Of a stretch of 64,000 bases of DNA, positions 9,042 to 20,771 are shown piece after piece. The position numbers and the translations under genes were made by a program. The notes beneath the pieces are model-generated. The model did not search any database. It was not told the DNA's origin and saw only the letters and a list, made by a program, of their open reading frames with translations. Origin of the DNA: Ectopseudomonas composti (lineage in GTDB: Bacteria > Pseudomonadota > Gammaproteobacteria > Pseudomonadales > Pseudomonadaceae); NCBI RefSeq assembly GCF_001567565.1, contig NZ_LSSW01000015.1, forward strand, positions 1 to 64,000, given 5' to 3'. Each line of letters begins with the position of its first letter. Position 1 is the first letter of the stretch.

Positions 9042-10723
9042 TGCGCCTGACACTGAAAGCCAAGGTCATACTACTTGCGCTGGTTCCCGTCCTCCTCTTC
9101 GCCCTGGTGCTCAGCGGCACGGCGGCGCGGGTGCTGCAAAGCATGGCAGCCGATGAGGTCGCCGAGACTCGCGAACGTCTGCTGCAAGAGAAACGCAGTG
9201 AGCTGGAGCACTACATCCAGATCGCTCTCGGCTCCGTGAAGGGGCTCTACGATGGCGCGGCGCAAGGCGATACGGCCAGTCGCGAGCAGGCCATCGCCAT
9301 CCTCTCCAAGATCAAATATGGCGCCGACGGCTACTTCTTCGGCCACGATTCCAACGTGGTACGTCTGTTCCGCGGCGACAGTCCGGTGGATGTCGGCAAG
9401 AGCCTGGCCGACCGGCGTGACCCGAACGGTGTGTACATCAACCGTGAGCTGGTCAACGTGGCCAAGAACAACAGCTACTTCGTCAATTACTCCTCGCCGC
9501 TGCCGGGCAACGAGGCGGTGATGGTGCCCAAGCTCGCCTACAGCTACTACTTGCCCAAGTGGGACATGGCGGTTGGCACCGCGCTCAATCTGGACGGCGT
9601 GGAAGCACGCATCAGCGAAGTGCAGGCCGAGATCGATCGGCGCATCGGCACCATCCTTACCAGTATCGTGATCGTTGCAGCGGTGTTGCTGGTGCTGTTC
9701 GGGGTGATCGGCGTGTGGCTGGGCAACGCCTTCCTGCGCCCGTTGCTGCTGATCAAGGCCAACCTCGACGATATCGCCGCAGGCGAGGGCGACCTGACCC
9801 GTCGTCTGCCCGTGACCAGCAACGATGAACTGGGGCAGCTGGCTGGCTCCTTCAACCGTTTCGTCGAGAAGGTGCATGGTCTGGTGCGGCAGATCGTCGA
9901 AATGACCGGGCAGCTTACCGAGTTGGTGGGGCAGGTTTCCGACCAGGCGCAACGCTCCGAGAAGGCCATGGCGCAGCAGCGTCACGAGACCGACCAGGTG
10001 GCCACGGCGATCAATGAAATGTCGGCTGCCGCTCATGAAGTGGCCAAGAGCGCGCAAAGCGCTGCCGAAGCCGCGCAACAGACCGACCGCGAAGGGCAGG
10101 CGGCCAAGAGCGTGGTCGACGGCAGCATCCAGCGTATTCACTCACTGGTGGACGATATCCGCAGCAGTGGTGCATCGCTCGACAGCCTGCAGCAGGACGT
10201 GCAGTCCATCGTCAGCGTGCTCGACGTGATCCGCTCCATCGCCGAGCAGACCAACCTGCTGGCGCTGAACGCCGCCATCGAGGCCGCGCGGGCCGGTGAG
10301 GCCGGGCGCGGTTTCGCCGTGGTCGCCGATGAGGTGCGTGCCCTGGCCAGCCGCACCCAACAGAGCACGCAGGAAATCCAGGGCATGATCGACCGCCTGC
10401 AGCAAGGTACGCAGCAGTCGGTGACCTCGATGCGTCGCTCCAGCGATGCCGGCGAAGTCACCAGCGAGCAGGCCAACAAGGCCGGCGAATCGCTCGACGC
10501 CATTGCCCAGCTGATCGCTACCATCAACGCCATGAACGCGCAGATCGCCAGCGCCGCCGAGGAGCAGACGGCGGTGGCCGAGGAGATCAACCGCAGCGTG
10601 CACCAGATCGCGGGGGCCGTGGACAGCGTGGCCGATGAAACCGAACGTGGGGCGCAGACGGCACGCAGTCTGGCTGGCCTGGGCGATCGCCTCGGCGAGT
10701 TGGTGCGTCAGTTCCGCATCTGA
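9041..10723 (+). CDS. ctpM: Methyl-accepting chemotaxis protein with sCache sensor, CtpM-like
   Basis: A 560-residue chemoreceptor, the same length as P. aeruginosa CtpM (PA2652, malate). TM1 is about 7-29. A single Cache domain (about 35-190) contains the signature [19 protein letters not shown]2 is near 205-228, followed by HAMP and a signalling hairpin with [19 protein letters not shown]. The ATG at 9041 has AAGGA eight bases upstream; an upstream TTG lacks this. It converges on a LysR gene with one base between the stops. The malate ligand is inferred from synteny and domain type. Confidence 0.82.
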   Translation: MRLTLKAKVILLALVPVLLFALVLSGTAARVLQSMAADEVAETRERLLQEKRSELEHYIQIALGSVKGLYDGAAQGDTASREQAIAILSKIKYGADGYFFGHDSNVVRLFRGDSPVDVGKSLADRRDPNGVYINRELVNVAKNNSYFVNYSSPLPGNEAVMVPKLAYSYYLPKWDMAVGTALNLDGVEARISEVQAEIDRRIGTILTSIVIVAAVLLVLFGVIGVWLGNAFLRPLLLIKANLDDIAAGEGDLTRRLPVTSNDELGQLAGSFNRFVEKVHGLVRQIVEMTGQLTELVGQVSDQAQRSEKAMAQQRHETDQVATAINEMSAAAHEVAKSAQSAAEAAQQTDREGQAAKSVVDGSIQRIHSLVDDIRSSGASLDSLQQDVQSIVSVLDVIRSIAEQTNLLALNAAIEAARAGEAGRGFAVVADEVRALASRTQQSTQEIQGMIDRLQQGTQQSVTSMRRSSDAGEVTSEQANKAGESLDAIAQLIATINAMNAQIASAAEEQTAVAEEINRSVHQIAGAVDSVADETERGAQTARSLAGLGDRLGELVRQFRI

Positions 10724-10724
10724 G

Positions 10725-11627
10725 TCAGGGTGGGAAGCTCCTGCGGCTGAAGGCATCGCTGAGCAGGTCGATCCAGGCGCGGACTGCCGGCGACATGCCG
10801 CGCCTGTGGGTATAGGCCAGCTGGATGTGGCCTTGCGGTACCGTCCACTGCGGCAGCAGGGCGATCAGGCGACCATCGGCCAGTTCCTCGTGGCAATGCG
10901 TGGTCGGTAGCAGGGTGATGCCCACGCCGGCCAGCGCCGCGGCCTTGCGCATGGGGAAGTCATCGACTGCCAGGCGCGCTTCTAGGGCAATCTCGCGAAG
11001 CTCCTGAGACCTGTCGTGACAGAAGCGCAGATGGATGCGCCGGTCCGCGCCGATGGCGCCCAGGGCCGGCAGTTGCTGCAGGTCTTCCGGTTGCTCCAGG
11101 CGCAGCCCGGCGACCAGGTCCGGGCGCGCCACGATATGCGCCCGAGCGGGCAGCAGGCGGCGTGTAATCAGCCCAGGCTCTTCATCATCGACGTTGCGCA
11201 CACGCAGGGCGACGTCCACCGCCTCGTTGAGCAGGTCTATACGGCGGGTGGTCTGTACCACCTCCAGCTGCACCCTGGGGTAGAGAGTCAGAAACTCATT
11301 GATCAGCTCGGGCAGCAGGGCTACGCCAGGCGGCGTGGAGAAACGCACCCGGCCGCGCGGCTCGCTGGTCAGCTTGGCCACGGTTTCCTCGGCCTGTTCG
11401 GCTTCCAGCAACATGGCCTGGCAATGACTCAGATAGCGTTCGCCGATATCGGTCAGTGCCAGCTTGCGCGTCGAGCGTTGCAGCAAGCGCGCGTCCAGGC
11501 GCTGCTCCAGCTCGGCGATGCGCCGCGACAGGCGCGACTTGGGAATGCCCAGCAGGCGCCCGGCTGCAGCGAAACCGCCAGCCTCGACTACCTTGGCGAA
11601 ATAGAAAAGATCATTGAGGTCATGCAT
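10725..11627 (-). CDS. LysR-family regulator divergent from azoR
   Basis: A 300-residue transcription factor. The N-terminal winged helix (1-60) includes the HTH segment [20 protein letters not shown], and the rest is a substrate-binding fold. It belongs to the subgroup typified by AaeR/DmlR-like proteins. Its start is 119 bases from azoR on the opposite strand, the usual arrangement for a LysR protein controlling its neighbour. The effector is unknown; quinones or azo compounds are plausible because of azoR. Confidence 0.82.
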   Translation of the reverse strand: MHDLNDLFYFAKVVEAGGFAAAGRLLGIPKSRLSRRIAELEQRLDARLLQRSTRKLALTDIGERYLSHCQAMLLEAEQAEETVAKLTSEPRGRVRFSTPPGVALLPELINEFLTLYPRVQLEVVQTTRRIDLLNEAVDVALRVRNVDDEEPGLITRRLLPARAHIVARPDLVAGLRLEQPEDLQQLPALGAIGADRRIHLRFCHDRSQELREIALEARLAVDDFPMRKAAALAGVGITLLPTTHCHEELADGRLIALLPQWTVPQGHIQLAYTHRRGMSPAVRAWIDLLSDAFSRRSFPP

Positions 11628-11746
11628 ATCATCGTCCTATCAGTGGGACGAACTATCGCATTTTTACCGTCTTACCGGCTATTGGCTCCACGGATAGCAT
11701 CTCTGCCATCGCGTCGCCCTGTCGCACGACACTTTGGAGAGAACCC

Positions 11747-12355
11747 ATGAAACTACTGCACCTCGATTCCAGCATCCTCGGCGATGCCTCCGCTTCCCGT
11801 CAGCTCAGCCACGCTGTGGTCGAAGCCTGGGCAGTTACCGCACCGAACGTTCAGGTGACCTACCGTGACCTGGCCAGCGATGCGATCAGCCACTTTTCCG
11901 CTGCCAGCCTGGTCGCTGCCGGCACGCCGGCCGAGCTGCGTGATGCTGCACAGAAGCATGAAGCCGAGCTGGCCGAACGCACTCTGGAAGAGTTTCTGGC
12001 TGCCGATGCCATCGTCATCGGTGCACCGATGTACAACTTCAGCATTCCCAGCCAGCTGAAGGCCTGGATCGACCGCATCGCCGTTGCCGGCAAGTCGTTC
12101 ACATACACCGAGAATGGCCCGATCGGGCTGGCGGGTGGCAAGACCGTGGTGATCGCCTCCAGCGCCGGTGGCATTCATGCCGGCCAGCCGTCCGGCCAGG
12201 CGCATGAGGACTACCTGATTCGCGTGCTGAACTTCCTCGGCATCGACGACATCGAGATCGTCCGCGCCGAAGGCCTGGCCTATGGCGAAAAGCCGCGTGC
12301 CGAAGCCATGCAGGGCGCCGCGCAGCGTATCTCCGAGCTGTTCGCTACCGCCTGA
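11747..12355 (+). CDS. azoR: FMN-dependent NADH-azoreductase AzoR
   Basis: A 202-residue flavodoxin-fold enzyme that reduces azo dyes and quinones by a two-electron mechanism, using NADH and bound FMN as a homodimer. Visible family features are [15 protein letters not shown] (FMN phosphate loop), [17 protein letters not shown] and the C-terminal half beginning [10 protein letters not shown]. Length is typical. The start at 11747 follows GGAGAG. It is divergent from a LysR gene, a likely controller, and a perfect hairpin follows the stop. Confidence 0.9.
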   Translation: MKLLHLDSSILGDASASRQLSHAVVEAWAVTAPNVQVTYRDLASDAISHFSAASLVAAGTPAELRDAAQKHEAELAERTLEEFLAADAIVIGAPMYNFSIPSQLKAWIDRIAVAGKSFTYTENGPIGLAGGKTVVIASSAGGIHAGQPSGQAHEDYLIRVLNFLGIDDIEIVRAEGLAYGEKPRAEAMQGAAQRISELFATA

Positions 12356-12368
12356 GCAGAGCGCTAGA

Positions 12369-12403
12369 ACGACAAAGCCCGCGAAAGCGGGCTTTGTCGT
12401 TTC
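12369..12403. terminator. Bidirectional hairpin between azoR and ybiT
   Basis: ACGACAAAGCCCGC and its exact complement form a 14-bp stem on a GAAA tetraloop, followed by TTTC. It lies between convergent genes and probably ends both transcripts. The T-tract is short on both strands. Confidence 0.75.
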
Positions 12404-12414
12404 TGCAGCAGGGG

Positions 12415-14001
<1,587 letters not shown>

Positions 14002-14454
14002 AGGACTTACCTATCAGTAACTTGAGGTGCGCTGTTTAAAGGGGATACCGCTTCGAGCCATTCAGCCCGGCCCGAACCGAGGAAGACGAACCTGCGCATG
14101 TGAGTGAAGGCTACGACCCTGCCGGCAGACGAGCCGCTAAGGCTGTTGGGGCATGAGGGGCGTGTCGGGCATCGTGACGCCGGGGCCTTGTGCTGCTAAG
14201 GGCGGCGTCGAAGCGCGCAATGGTATCACTTGGTACCCGCAACTTCAGCCATGTGATCTGAAATGGATCCAGCAGCATGCAGGTTGCCCGTAGGGGCAGA
14301 GTCAAGCGTTGCTTTGGTGCGGAGGGCGATAGCTTTCGCCGGCAGTCTTGAACGAGGGGGGGGCGCGCGTAAAAGCGTGGCTTTAGCCACTCGTCACTGC
14401 GGGTAGCCAAGGCTCCCAGCGTATTCGCTCTGGGAACCTCGGGATGTGTCGCTC
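14002..14454. other. 453-base gap without a recognisable gene
   Basis: Reading frames here have no family resemblance and uneven codon use. Near the right edge (about 14448-14460) is CGCTCCTACAG, one arm of the GTAGGAGCGG-type repeat found complete at 27706 and 38716, directly before the patatin stop. A G-rich run (7 Gs near 14357) is present. I see no promoter or RNA that I could defend. Confidence 0.5.
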
Positions 14455-16359
14455 CTACAGGCGTGGTCGCAGCTTGAGTTCGGGCGTGGGTTTGGGGGCG
14501 CCTATCACCGGGTGGCTGTCCGGGTGCTGTTCGATCATCTGGGCGATCTCCCGCAGCTTGCCCAGCATGGCCTGGGCCAGGCCAGCCTGGGTGCGGTACA
14601 GACCGGTGTCCGGGTCCTGTTGCAGATCGCTGAGACCTTTGAAGGGGTAGCTGTAGCGTTTGGCATCGACACTGAAAAAGCGCTGGTAATCCTGCTCGCT
14701 GCCGTGCAGTTCGCGGCAGGCTCTTTCCAGGCTCTGCAGTTGTTCGGCGACGCTGGCCAGTTGCAGGCGCAGACGAATGATCTGGTGATTCTCCCAGTTC
14801 ATCGGCGAGGCCTGGGCGCCAGCCTGCCAGTGCTGCGGGTCGCCGAAGCGCAGGACGAACTGCTGGCCGGCTTCACGTCCGTAGCGGGTCAGCCGCTCGA
14901 TGCGTTCGGTGGGCATGGTCAGGTTGAGGCCGCCTTCCTCACGGGTCAGCTGGATCAGGCCGATACGGTCGCGAAAGCCGGGCATCAACGAGAGGGTTTC
15001 GTGGTTCCAGTCCTTGGCGACATTGCTGAGCAGGGCGAGAAAGCCCCGTAGGGCAGGCAAGCCCGTTTGGGGAAAGCGGCGCCAGTAGGCAAGTCGCGCA
15101 TCGCCATTGTTGCGTGGGAAGCGTACGCGTTGTGCGTCGGCCCCGTCAGTCGGCCCCAGGTCCAGGCCAAAGGTGGGGCGCCTGGGCAGCGCGGCATCGA
15201 AGAAGTGGATGGGAAAATTGGAGCTGATGCCACCGTCGGTGAACCAGCAGCGCTCCAGCTTTTTCTCGGCCTTGCGGTAGTCCACGGCATGCAATGGCAC
15301 AGCGCTGAGCAGCAGGGGAAAGCTCAGGCTCATGCGCACGGCAACGATCACCGGCAGGTCATCGGGCAATGGCAGGCGCAGGTAACCGTCGCCACGATCA
15401 TCGCCGGGGCGCTGGTGAGCGCTCATCCAGGCCACAACAGGCTGCGGGAACAGCTTGGCGAATTCCTCCTGGCGGAAATGGAACTGGTTGTTCTCGCGGA
15501 CCTTGTCGTCGTCACGAAAGGGCAGGCGGAACGGCCGCGCCATGCTCAGGCAGGTGGTCATCATCTGCAGGTCGATGCCATGGCGACGTAGATCGCCGAA
15601 GGTCAGGGGCCGCCCGCATTCGATGGCATCGGTCTGACCGGCGCAATATTCGTGCTGGCCGCTGAGCCGGTCGAGGTAGTGGGTCAGCCAGGCGGTCAGG
15701 GCTTCATGCGGGGCCTTGTCCTCGGCTGCGGGCATACCGCTGCACAGGCCGAAACCGTTCGCCGGCAATTCACGCAGTGCCGCGATGGCCATGCGCCCGA
15801 GCACGGCTACCAAACTACCGAGTGCGGCGAACAGCAGTACCCAGAGCCAGACCAGCATGCTGGCGCTGTTGATCGCAACCCACCACAACGGCCCACCCGC
15901 CAGCAGGGCGCCAATCAGCGCGGTAGGCTTGTGCCGCATGAGCATGACCTTGAGTGGCGCGAAAACTCGCGCCCCGGGGCTTCGGCCTTTGCTTTCGAGG
16001 ATGGCGATGAAGGTGTCGAACAGTGTGCGCAACGAGGAGCGCGGTTTGAACAGCGCCAGCAGCTTGGTGCCGCGGCCTTCTGCAGCGGGCATGCACAGAT
16101 GTGCGGGTAGCCGTTCGATTTCGGCGAAGCCGCCAGGGTCGTTGTTCAACTCACCGTGCTGATAGCGCTGGCGGCCCAGCTCGGCCGCTGCCGCTGCCGC
16201 CGCGGCGATGGCGCCAGCACTGGTGCCGCCGATACTGCGCAGGCGAAATGCCTTGGCAATCTCGGTGATGGCCAGCGGGTAGACGATGCCGCTGGTGATG
16301 CCTCCCTTCATGATCAGGTCGCATTCGCGGGCAAAGGCCGTCTGGCGCGAATCGCTCAT
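14455..16359 (-). CDS. Large patatin-like phospholipase with membrane segments
   Basis: A 634-residue patatin-domain protein. An N-terminal G-rich oxyanion region (MKGGITSGIVYP) is followed by the nucleophile elbow GTSAG (45-49, Ser47) and the partner DGG at 375-377 (FTDGGISSNFP). Unlike the smaller patatin at 641, the domain is split by about 150 residues that include two or three hydrophobic helices (147-190), so it is probably anchored in the inner membrane with the catalytic face cytoplasmic. The C-terminal 200 residues are helical and match nothing I know. It appears monocistronic. Confidence 0.75.
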   Translation of the reverse strand: MSDSRQTAFARECDLIMKGGITSGIVYPLAITEIAKAFRLRSIGGTSAGAIAAAAAAAAELGRQRYQHGELNNDPGGFAEIERLPAHLCMPAAEGRGTKLLALFKPRSSLRTLFDTFIAILESKGRSPGARVFAPLKVMLMRHKPTALIGALLAGGPLWWVAINSASMLVWLWVLLFAALGSLVAVLGRMAIAALRELPANGFGLCSGMPAAEDKAPHEALTAWLTHYLDRLSGQHEYCAGQTDAIECGRPLTFGDLRRHGIDLQMMTTCLSMARPFRLPFRDDDKVRENNQFHFRQEEFAKLFPQPVVAWMSAHQRPGDDRGDGYLRLPLPDDLPVIVAVRMSLSFPLLLSAVPLHAVDYRKAEKKLERCWFTDGGISSNFPIHFFDAALPRRPTFGLDLGPTDGADAQRVRFPRNNGDARLAYWRRFPQTGLPALRGFLALLSNVAKDWNHETLSLMPGFRDRIGLIQLTREEGGLNLTMPTERIERLTRYGREAGQQFVLRFGDPQHWQAGAQASPMNWENHQIIRLRLQLASVAEQLQSLERACRELHGSEQDYQRFFSVDAKRYSYPFKGLSDLQQDPDTGLYRTQAGLAQAMLGKLREIAQMIEQHPDSHPVIGAPKPTPELKLRPRL

Positions 16360-16616
16360 CTACTGCTCCTTGTGGTCATATCGAACGCTGGCGCGGGCAT
16401 GATAACGCGGCTTTTATGGCGACGTGCCAGTATTGCGTGCGAATGCGGGCAGCAAGTGGCGCCAGGGAAGGTCTGCGATCAGAGGTCGCAGGCGCAGATG
16501 CGCGTGACAGTCGCAGCGCTGGACGACCTGATTCTGCTGGCCGCCCCAAAGGTCATCGAGCAGGTTACACAAACCTCATCTTGTGGGTGTGCGGGCAAGT
16601 TGGGCGAAAAATGACC

Positions 16617-17336
16617 TCAGCCGTCGATCTCACCATTGCGGATGGCGGTGCGGATGGCCTGCGCCGTCGTGGTTACACCGAGGCGCTGGCGTGCCGAACG
16701 CAGGTGATTCTCCACCGTACGTTCCGACAGGCCGAGCGTCGTCGCGATGTCCGCCTGGCGCCGGCCGGCCGCTGTCCATGCCAGCACTTCGCGCTCACGT
16801 GGCGTGAGCCTGCCGAGCCCTTCAACGAGCGGGGCTTCGAGCAGCTTGTGGGCGTAGAAGAATGCGGCGCTGGCGACCTGTCCGAGGCCCAGGCGTACCT
16901 GGGGTGAGCCGTCTAGCCGTGTTCCACCCAGGCTCATGGCGCCTTCCAGACCGCGAGGGCCGAACACGGGCACCTGCAGGCCCTGAACGCCTGAACCCTT
17001 TGGTGTGCGAACCACTTGGTAGCGTTCACCGTCCTGCTCCTGCACCTTGATCCAGAAGAAAGCATCGCGCGCATCGAGCAGGTGGCGCGTGACCGGGCAG
17101 CGCCGCACATAGGTCTTGGCGTCGACGGGCTGATCGTCGCCGAACCAGTCACCTTCCACCCAGAGGATGCGTTCGATGACGTCCTCGTTCGCCGCCGAGG
17201 CGGAAAACAGCACGAAGCGGTCATAGCCGTAAGGTATGGCGAACCCCCGTACGGCTTTCTTGATCGCTTCGAGCCCCTGCGCCGCCTCGATCTCGAGCAC
17301 GGCGCGCATGGCGGCCACGGCCGGCGAGTCCGTCAC
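16617..17336 (-). CDS. LuxR-family regulator with autoinducer-type sensor domain (LuxR solo)
   Basis: A 239-residue regulator. The N-terminal half matches the autoinducer-binding fold. The C-terminal LuxR HTH (about 172-235) reads [20 protein letters not shown] then [12 protein letters not shown]. In the sensor, the canonical Asp-Pro of acyl-homoserine-lactone receptors is Cys-Pro (RRCPV), while the Trp 15 residues later is kept (FFW). No luxI-type synthase is present in the window. Its start overlaps the end of hchA by four bases, so the two are one operon. It probably senses a non-AHL signal. Confidence 0.82.
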   Translation of the reverse strand: MTDSPAVAAMRAVLEIEAAQGLEAIKKAVRGFAIPYGYDRFVLFSASAANEDVIERILWVEGDWFGDDQPVDAKTYVRRCPVTRHLLDARDAFFWIKVQEQDGERYQVVRTPKGSGVQGLQVPVFGPRGLEGAMSLGGTRLDGSPQVRLGLGQVASAAFFYAHKLLEAPLVEGLGRLTPREREVLAWTAAGRRQADIATTLGLSERTVENHLRSARQRLGVTTTAQAIRTAIRNGEIDG

Positions 17337-18211
17337 TTCGTCGCGACCTCTTCGAGCAGCGCCGCCGCTGCCAGTTTGCCCAGGTTGTTGCCTGCCAGCG
17401 GGCTGTCGCCGGTCAGCAGCTTGCGATCCTGGTGCGTCGCACCGGAGATGTCCTGATTGATGATCTCGATGCCCAGTGCCTGCAGGCGTTCGCCGAATTT
17501 CCAGGTCAGGTGGCCCGGCATGTAGCCGATGTCCGGCGTTGTCGCGTCGAGGGCATCGGGAAATGCGCAGATGCGATAGCCGTTGAAGGCGCAGGTGCTG
17601 GCGGACTCATCCAGGCCGGCCGCCAGCAAGGCTGCCGGGCCGTGGCACAGGGAAATGACGAACTTGTCCTTGGCAACGGCCCACTGCAGCACCTGTTTCA
17701 TCTCCTGGCTCTCGGGCAGGCCGATCAGGGCGCCGTGGCCGCCGGGGATGAATACGCCGATGTAGTCGGAGTCATCGCCCAGGGCTTTTTCGATGACGTC
17801 GGCCAGCTTGAGCGGGCTCTTGAAGCGGTCACGGTATTTGTCATACAGGCCCTTTACCTCTGCGTCTTCGGAGGGCATGGCCCAGAATTCGAATTTCACC
17901 GGGTTGCCGGACAGGGTGGCGACATCGAAGGCAAAACCGGCCTTGTCGAGGTGATACATGGGCAGCAGGGTTTCGACCGGGTGATTGCCGGTGGAGAACA
18001 TCGTGCCGTTGTCTGTCAGCAGGTAACGCTCGTCGGCGCCGATCAGCAGGATTTTCCAGCGCCCGCCTTTGTACGGGTTCGGGTAGTCGGCGCCGCTGAG
18101 ATCGGATTTAGCCGAGGTGAACTGGCTGAGCGAGTAGGGCGAGGGGAAGAAGGCGTTGTCTTCCGCCGGATCGGGAGTGGGGCGCTTGTCGTCGTTGTGC
18201 GAGGTCGTCAT
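17333..18211 (-). CDS. hchA: HchA/Hsp31, protein deglycase / glyoxalase III
   Basis: A 292-residue DJ-1/PfpI superfamily protein. Homologues convert methylglyoxal to lactate without glutathione, repair early glycation products and have holding-chaperone activity. The triad elements are Glu80 (TGNHPVE) and the elbow SLCHGP with Cys189-His190, matching Glu77, Cys185 and His186 of E. coli. A short polar N-terminal extension and the YPNPYKGG lid region are present. The following LuxR gene overlaps it (ATGA), linking electrophile stress to that regulator. Confidence 0.92.
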   Translation of the reverse strand: MTTSHNDDKRPTPDPAEDNAFFPSPYSLSQFTSAKSDLSGADYPNPYKGGRWKILLIGADERYLLTDNGTMFSTGNHPVETLLPMYHLDKAGFAFDVATLSGNPVKFEFWAMPSEDAEVKGLYDKYRDRFKSPLKLADVIEKALGDDSDYIGVFIPGGHGALIGLPESQEMKQVLQWAVAKDKFVISLCHGPAALLAAGLDESASTCAFNGYRICAFPDALDATTPDIGYMPGHLTWKFGERLQALGIEIINQDISGATHQDRKLLTGDSPLAGNNLGKLAAAALLEEVATK

Positions 18212-18444
18212 GGTGTTCTCCTTCGAGAGAGGCGCGTGGTGAGAGCCAGACTAGTGCGGTGGCCTGGGGCCGACAATGAGGGATTTCCCTCAACGTTATG
18301 GACCCACGCAGCGCTGCTGCAGTGCCCGCCGGATGTCCATTCAGGGAAATCGAGCGCCAGTTGCCAGGTTGTGCTCGGGGTGGAATGCCCGCGGCGCATG
18401 GCGAATAATCTGCGTCACGTCGTATCCATCCAGCAGAGATCGCC

Positions 18445-19323
18445 ATGAGCGCCACGCTACCGCCCCTCGTCCTGTCCATTCAGTCTCACGTTGCCTGGGG
18501 CCATGTCGGCAACGCCGCTGCGGTGTTCCCCTTGCAGCGGTTGGGCTTCGAGGTGTTGCCGATCCATACCGTGCAGTTTTCCAACCACACCGGCTACGGT
18601 CAGTTCCGGGGCCAGGTGTTCGGTGCCGAGCATGTGCGCGATGTGCTGCTCGGGCTGCGAGAGCGCGGTGTGCTGCCACGGTTATCAGCGGTGCTTTCCG
18701 GCTACCTGGGCGATGCCGACAGCGGACGGGTGATTCTCGAGGCGGTGGGGGAGATCCGTCAGCACAATCCCGATGTGCGCTACCTGTGCGACCCGGTGAT
18801 GGGCGACGTCGGGCGCGGCGTGTTCGTCAACCCGGCGATTCCCGACTTCCTGCGTGACCAGGCGATTCCCTTCGCCAATATCATCACGCCCAACCAGTTC
18901 GAGTTCGAGCTGCTCACGGGAGCGAAGCTGAGCAGCTTGCAGGAAGCGGTGAAAATTGCCCGGCAACTGCGGGGCCGCGGCCCGGACGTGGTGGTCGTCA
19001 CCAGCCTGGCGACGCCGGATATTCCTGACGGCGAGTTGGGCACCCTGGCTGTGAACGGTGAGGGCGCCTGGCTGGTAACCACGCCGCACCTGGCGCGGCA
19101 CCCACTGCCCAACGGCATGGGGGATGTGTTCTCGGCGACCTTGCTGGGGCGTCTGTTGGCCGGGCAGGCGTTGCCGCAAGCGCTGGCGCTGGCCACGGCA
19201 ACGCTCTACGCGCTGGTCGAGCAGACGGCTGAAGGTTCGCGCGATCTGCCACTGGTGGCTGCGCAGGAGCAGATCGTGGCGCCTGCCGAGCGTTTCGTGG
19301 CACATCCGGTTCCCATGGCTTAG
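18445..19323 (+). CDS. pdxY: Pyridoxal kinase PdxY
   Basis: A 292-residue ribokinase-superfamily enzyme phosphorylating pyridoxal to PLP in the B6 salvage pathway. It opens with LVLSIQSHVAWGHVGNAAAV, typical of PdxY, and has the active-site NGMGDVFSATLLG segment carrying the catalytic Asp. Substrate contacts lie around PIHTVQFSNHTGYG. Length fits. It is divergent from hchA (233 bases between starts) and appears monocistronic. Confidence 0.93.
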   Translation: MSATLPPLVLSIQSHVAWGHVGNAAAVFPLQRLGFEVLPIHTVQFSNHTGYGQFRGQVFGAEHVRDVLLGLRERGVLPRLSAVLSGYLGDADSGRVILEAVGEIRQHNPDVRYLCDPVMGDVGRGVFVNPAIPDFLRDQAIPFANIITPNQFEFELLTGAKLSSLQEAVKIARQLRGRGPDVVVVTSLATPDIPDGELGTLAVNGEGAWLVTTPHLARHPLPNGMGDVFSATLLGRLLAGQALPQALALATATLYALVEQTAEGSRDLPLVAAQEQIVAPAERFVAHPVPMA

Positions 19324-19538
19324 ATCAAGGCTTGCGCCGCCGATCCCGGTCTCGGGTTTTGCCAGGCTGGTGCGTGGACACCCCTTAGCTGTGCTGGTGT
19401 GCTTCTCAGGGACTTGGAACGGCCTGCATTTTCAATTTTTCTTTGAAACTCATAGCGATTTTGCCTGCTTTTTTCGTGCAGGCGCATGCTGCAGACTAGC
19501 CAGCATTTTTGCGTTATCCCTCGATCAGGAGAGTGTTC

Positions 19539-20189
19539 ATGAGCCCCGCTTCCTTTGCCCGTCAGCGTTACACCACCAAGGCATACGATGCCAGTCGCCA
19601 GGTGGATCAGGCGATCATCGACGAGCTGTTGGAATTGCTGCGTCTGTCGCCGTCTTCGGTCAATTCGCAGCCCTGGCACTTCGTCGTGGCGAGCACCGCC
19701 GAAGGCAAGGCGCGCCTGGCCAAGGGCGCTCAGGGCGGTTTCGCCTACAACCAGCCGAAGATCCTCAATGCCTCGCATGTGATCCTCATCTGCGCCCGCC
19801 GCGATCTCGACGATGCCCACCTGGCCAATGTGCTGCAGCAGGAGGCCGACGATGGGCGCTTTCGCGATGACGCGGCGCGCACCACCCAGCACAACACTCG
19901 CAGCAGCTACGTCGAACTGCACCGCGGCTTAGGAGACATTCCGCACTGGGCGGAGAAACAGGCGTATCTGGCGTTGGGCACCTTGCTCCTGGGCGCTGCG
20001 GCCAAAGGCGTGGACGCCACGCCGATGGAAGGCATCGACCGCGAGGCGCTGGATGAGGAGCTTGGGCTGGCCGCTCAGGGGCTGAGCAGCATGGTGGCGG
20101 TGGCGTTGGGTTATCGCAGCGACAGCGATTTCAACGCCGCGCTGCCCAAATCCCGTTTGCCGGCCGAGCGGGTATTCACCCACCTCTGA
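19539..20189 (+). CDS. nfsB: NAD(P)H-dependent oxygen-insensitive nitroreductase, NfsB family
   Basis: A 216-residue FMN flavoprotein reducing nitroaromatics and quinones. Family features are FARQRYTTKAYD at the N-terminus (FMN-binding Arg), the LSPSSVNSQPWHF loop that holds FMN and a C-terminal ALGYRS segment. The ATG at 19539 has AGGAGAG six bases upstream; the longer in-frame start at 19509 has none. Length (E. coli NfsB, 217) agrees. A 215-base non-coding gap separates it from pdxY. Confidence 0.85.
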   Translation: MSPASFARQRYTTKAYDASRQVDQAIIDELLELLRLSPSSVNSQPWHFVVASTAEGKARLAKGAQGGFAYNQPKILNASHVILICARRDLDDAHLANVLQQEADDGRFRDDAARTTQHNTRSSYVELHRGLGDIPHWAEKQAYLALGTLLLGAAAKGVDATPMEGIDREALDEELGLAAQGLSSMVAVALGYRSDSDFNAALPKSRLPAERVFTHL

Positions 20190-20235
20190 GTGCTCTGCCT
20201 CTCTGTGCCGATCAGCAGAGGGGCCAGGCTGCCAT

Positions 20236-20631
20236 TCATTCCGGCAGCCTGGCGATCACCTTGATCTCGAAGTCGAAGCCGGACAGCCAGGTCACGCCAA
20301 TGGCGGTCACAGTCGGATAGGGCGCCTCGCCCCAGTAATCGGCTGCCACTTCCCAGATGGTTTCGAATTTCGCGTGCGGATCGACCATGAAGATCGTGGT
20401 GTCGACCACGTCTTCGAAGCTGCAGCCAGCCTCGGCGAGGATCGCATTGAGGTTGGCGAAGGCCAGGCGCACCTGATCTTTCAGGTCGGGTTCGGGCGAA
20501 CCATCCTTGCGGCTGCCGACCTGGCCGGATACGAACAGAAAGCCATTGGAACGAAGCGCTGGCGAATAGCGGTGACGTTCGTACAGGTCATGGCGCTCGG
20601 CCGGGAAAACCACATCTCGTTTGCTTGTCAT
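20236..20631 (-). CDS. Rid-family (YjgF/YER057c) protein lacking the catalytic arginine
   Basis: A 131-residue member of the Rid superfamily, usually trimeric. The core FLFVSGQVG, the long FANLNAILAEAG helix and the FEIKVIAR C-terminus are clear. Where RidA has Arg105 (in FPARSCVEV), this protein reads YPTVTAIGV, with Val in place of Arg. By family knowledge such members do not deaminate 2-aminoacrylate, so RidA activity should not be assumed. It is divergent from a LysR gene 141 bases away that may control it. Confidence 0.82.
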   Translation of the reverse strand: MTSKRDVVFPAERHDLYERHRYSPALRSNGFLFVSGQVGSRKDGSPEPDLKDQVRLAFANLNAILAEAGCSFEDVVDTTIFMVDPHAKFETIWEVAADYWGEAPYPTVTAIGVTWLSGFDFEIKVIARLPE

Positions 20632-20771
20632 CGTTGCCTCCGTCGAGGGCCAATGCGGCCCGCTGTTGTCGATGAGGCCACTCTAGAAGTGCGACCGAAC
20701 TGGATAAACGAGCAACTCTGGTCATGACTGTTTGTAGAATCCAAACAATCAACGGCTAAGAGTGATGCGAG

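Noticed and set aside
14111..14410. 99-residue minus-strand frame in the gap before the patatin
   Set aside because: Arg/Pro-rich, no ribosome site, no resemblance to a known family; treated as non-coding.
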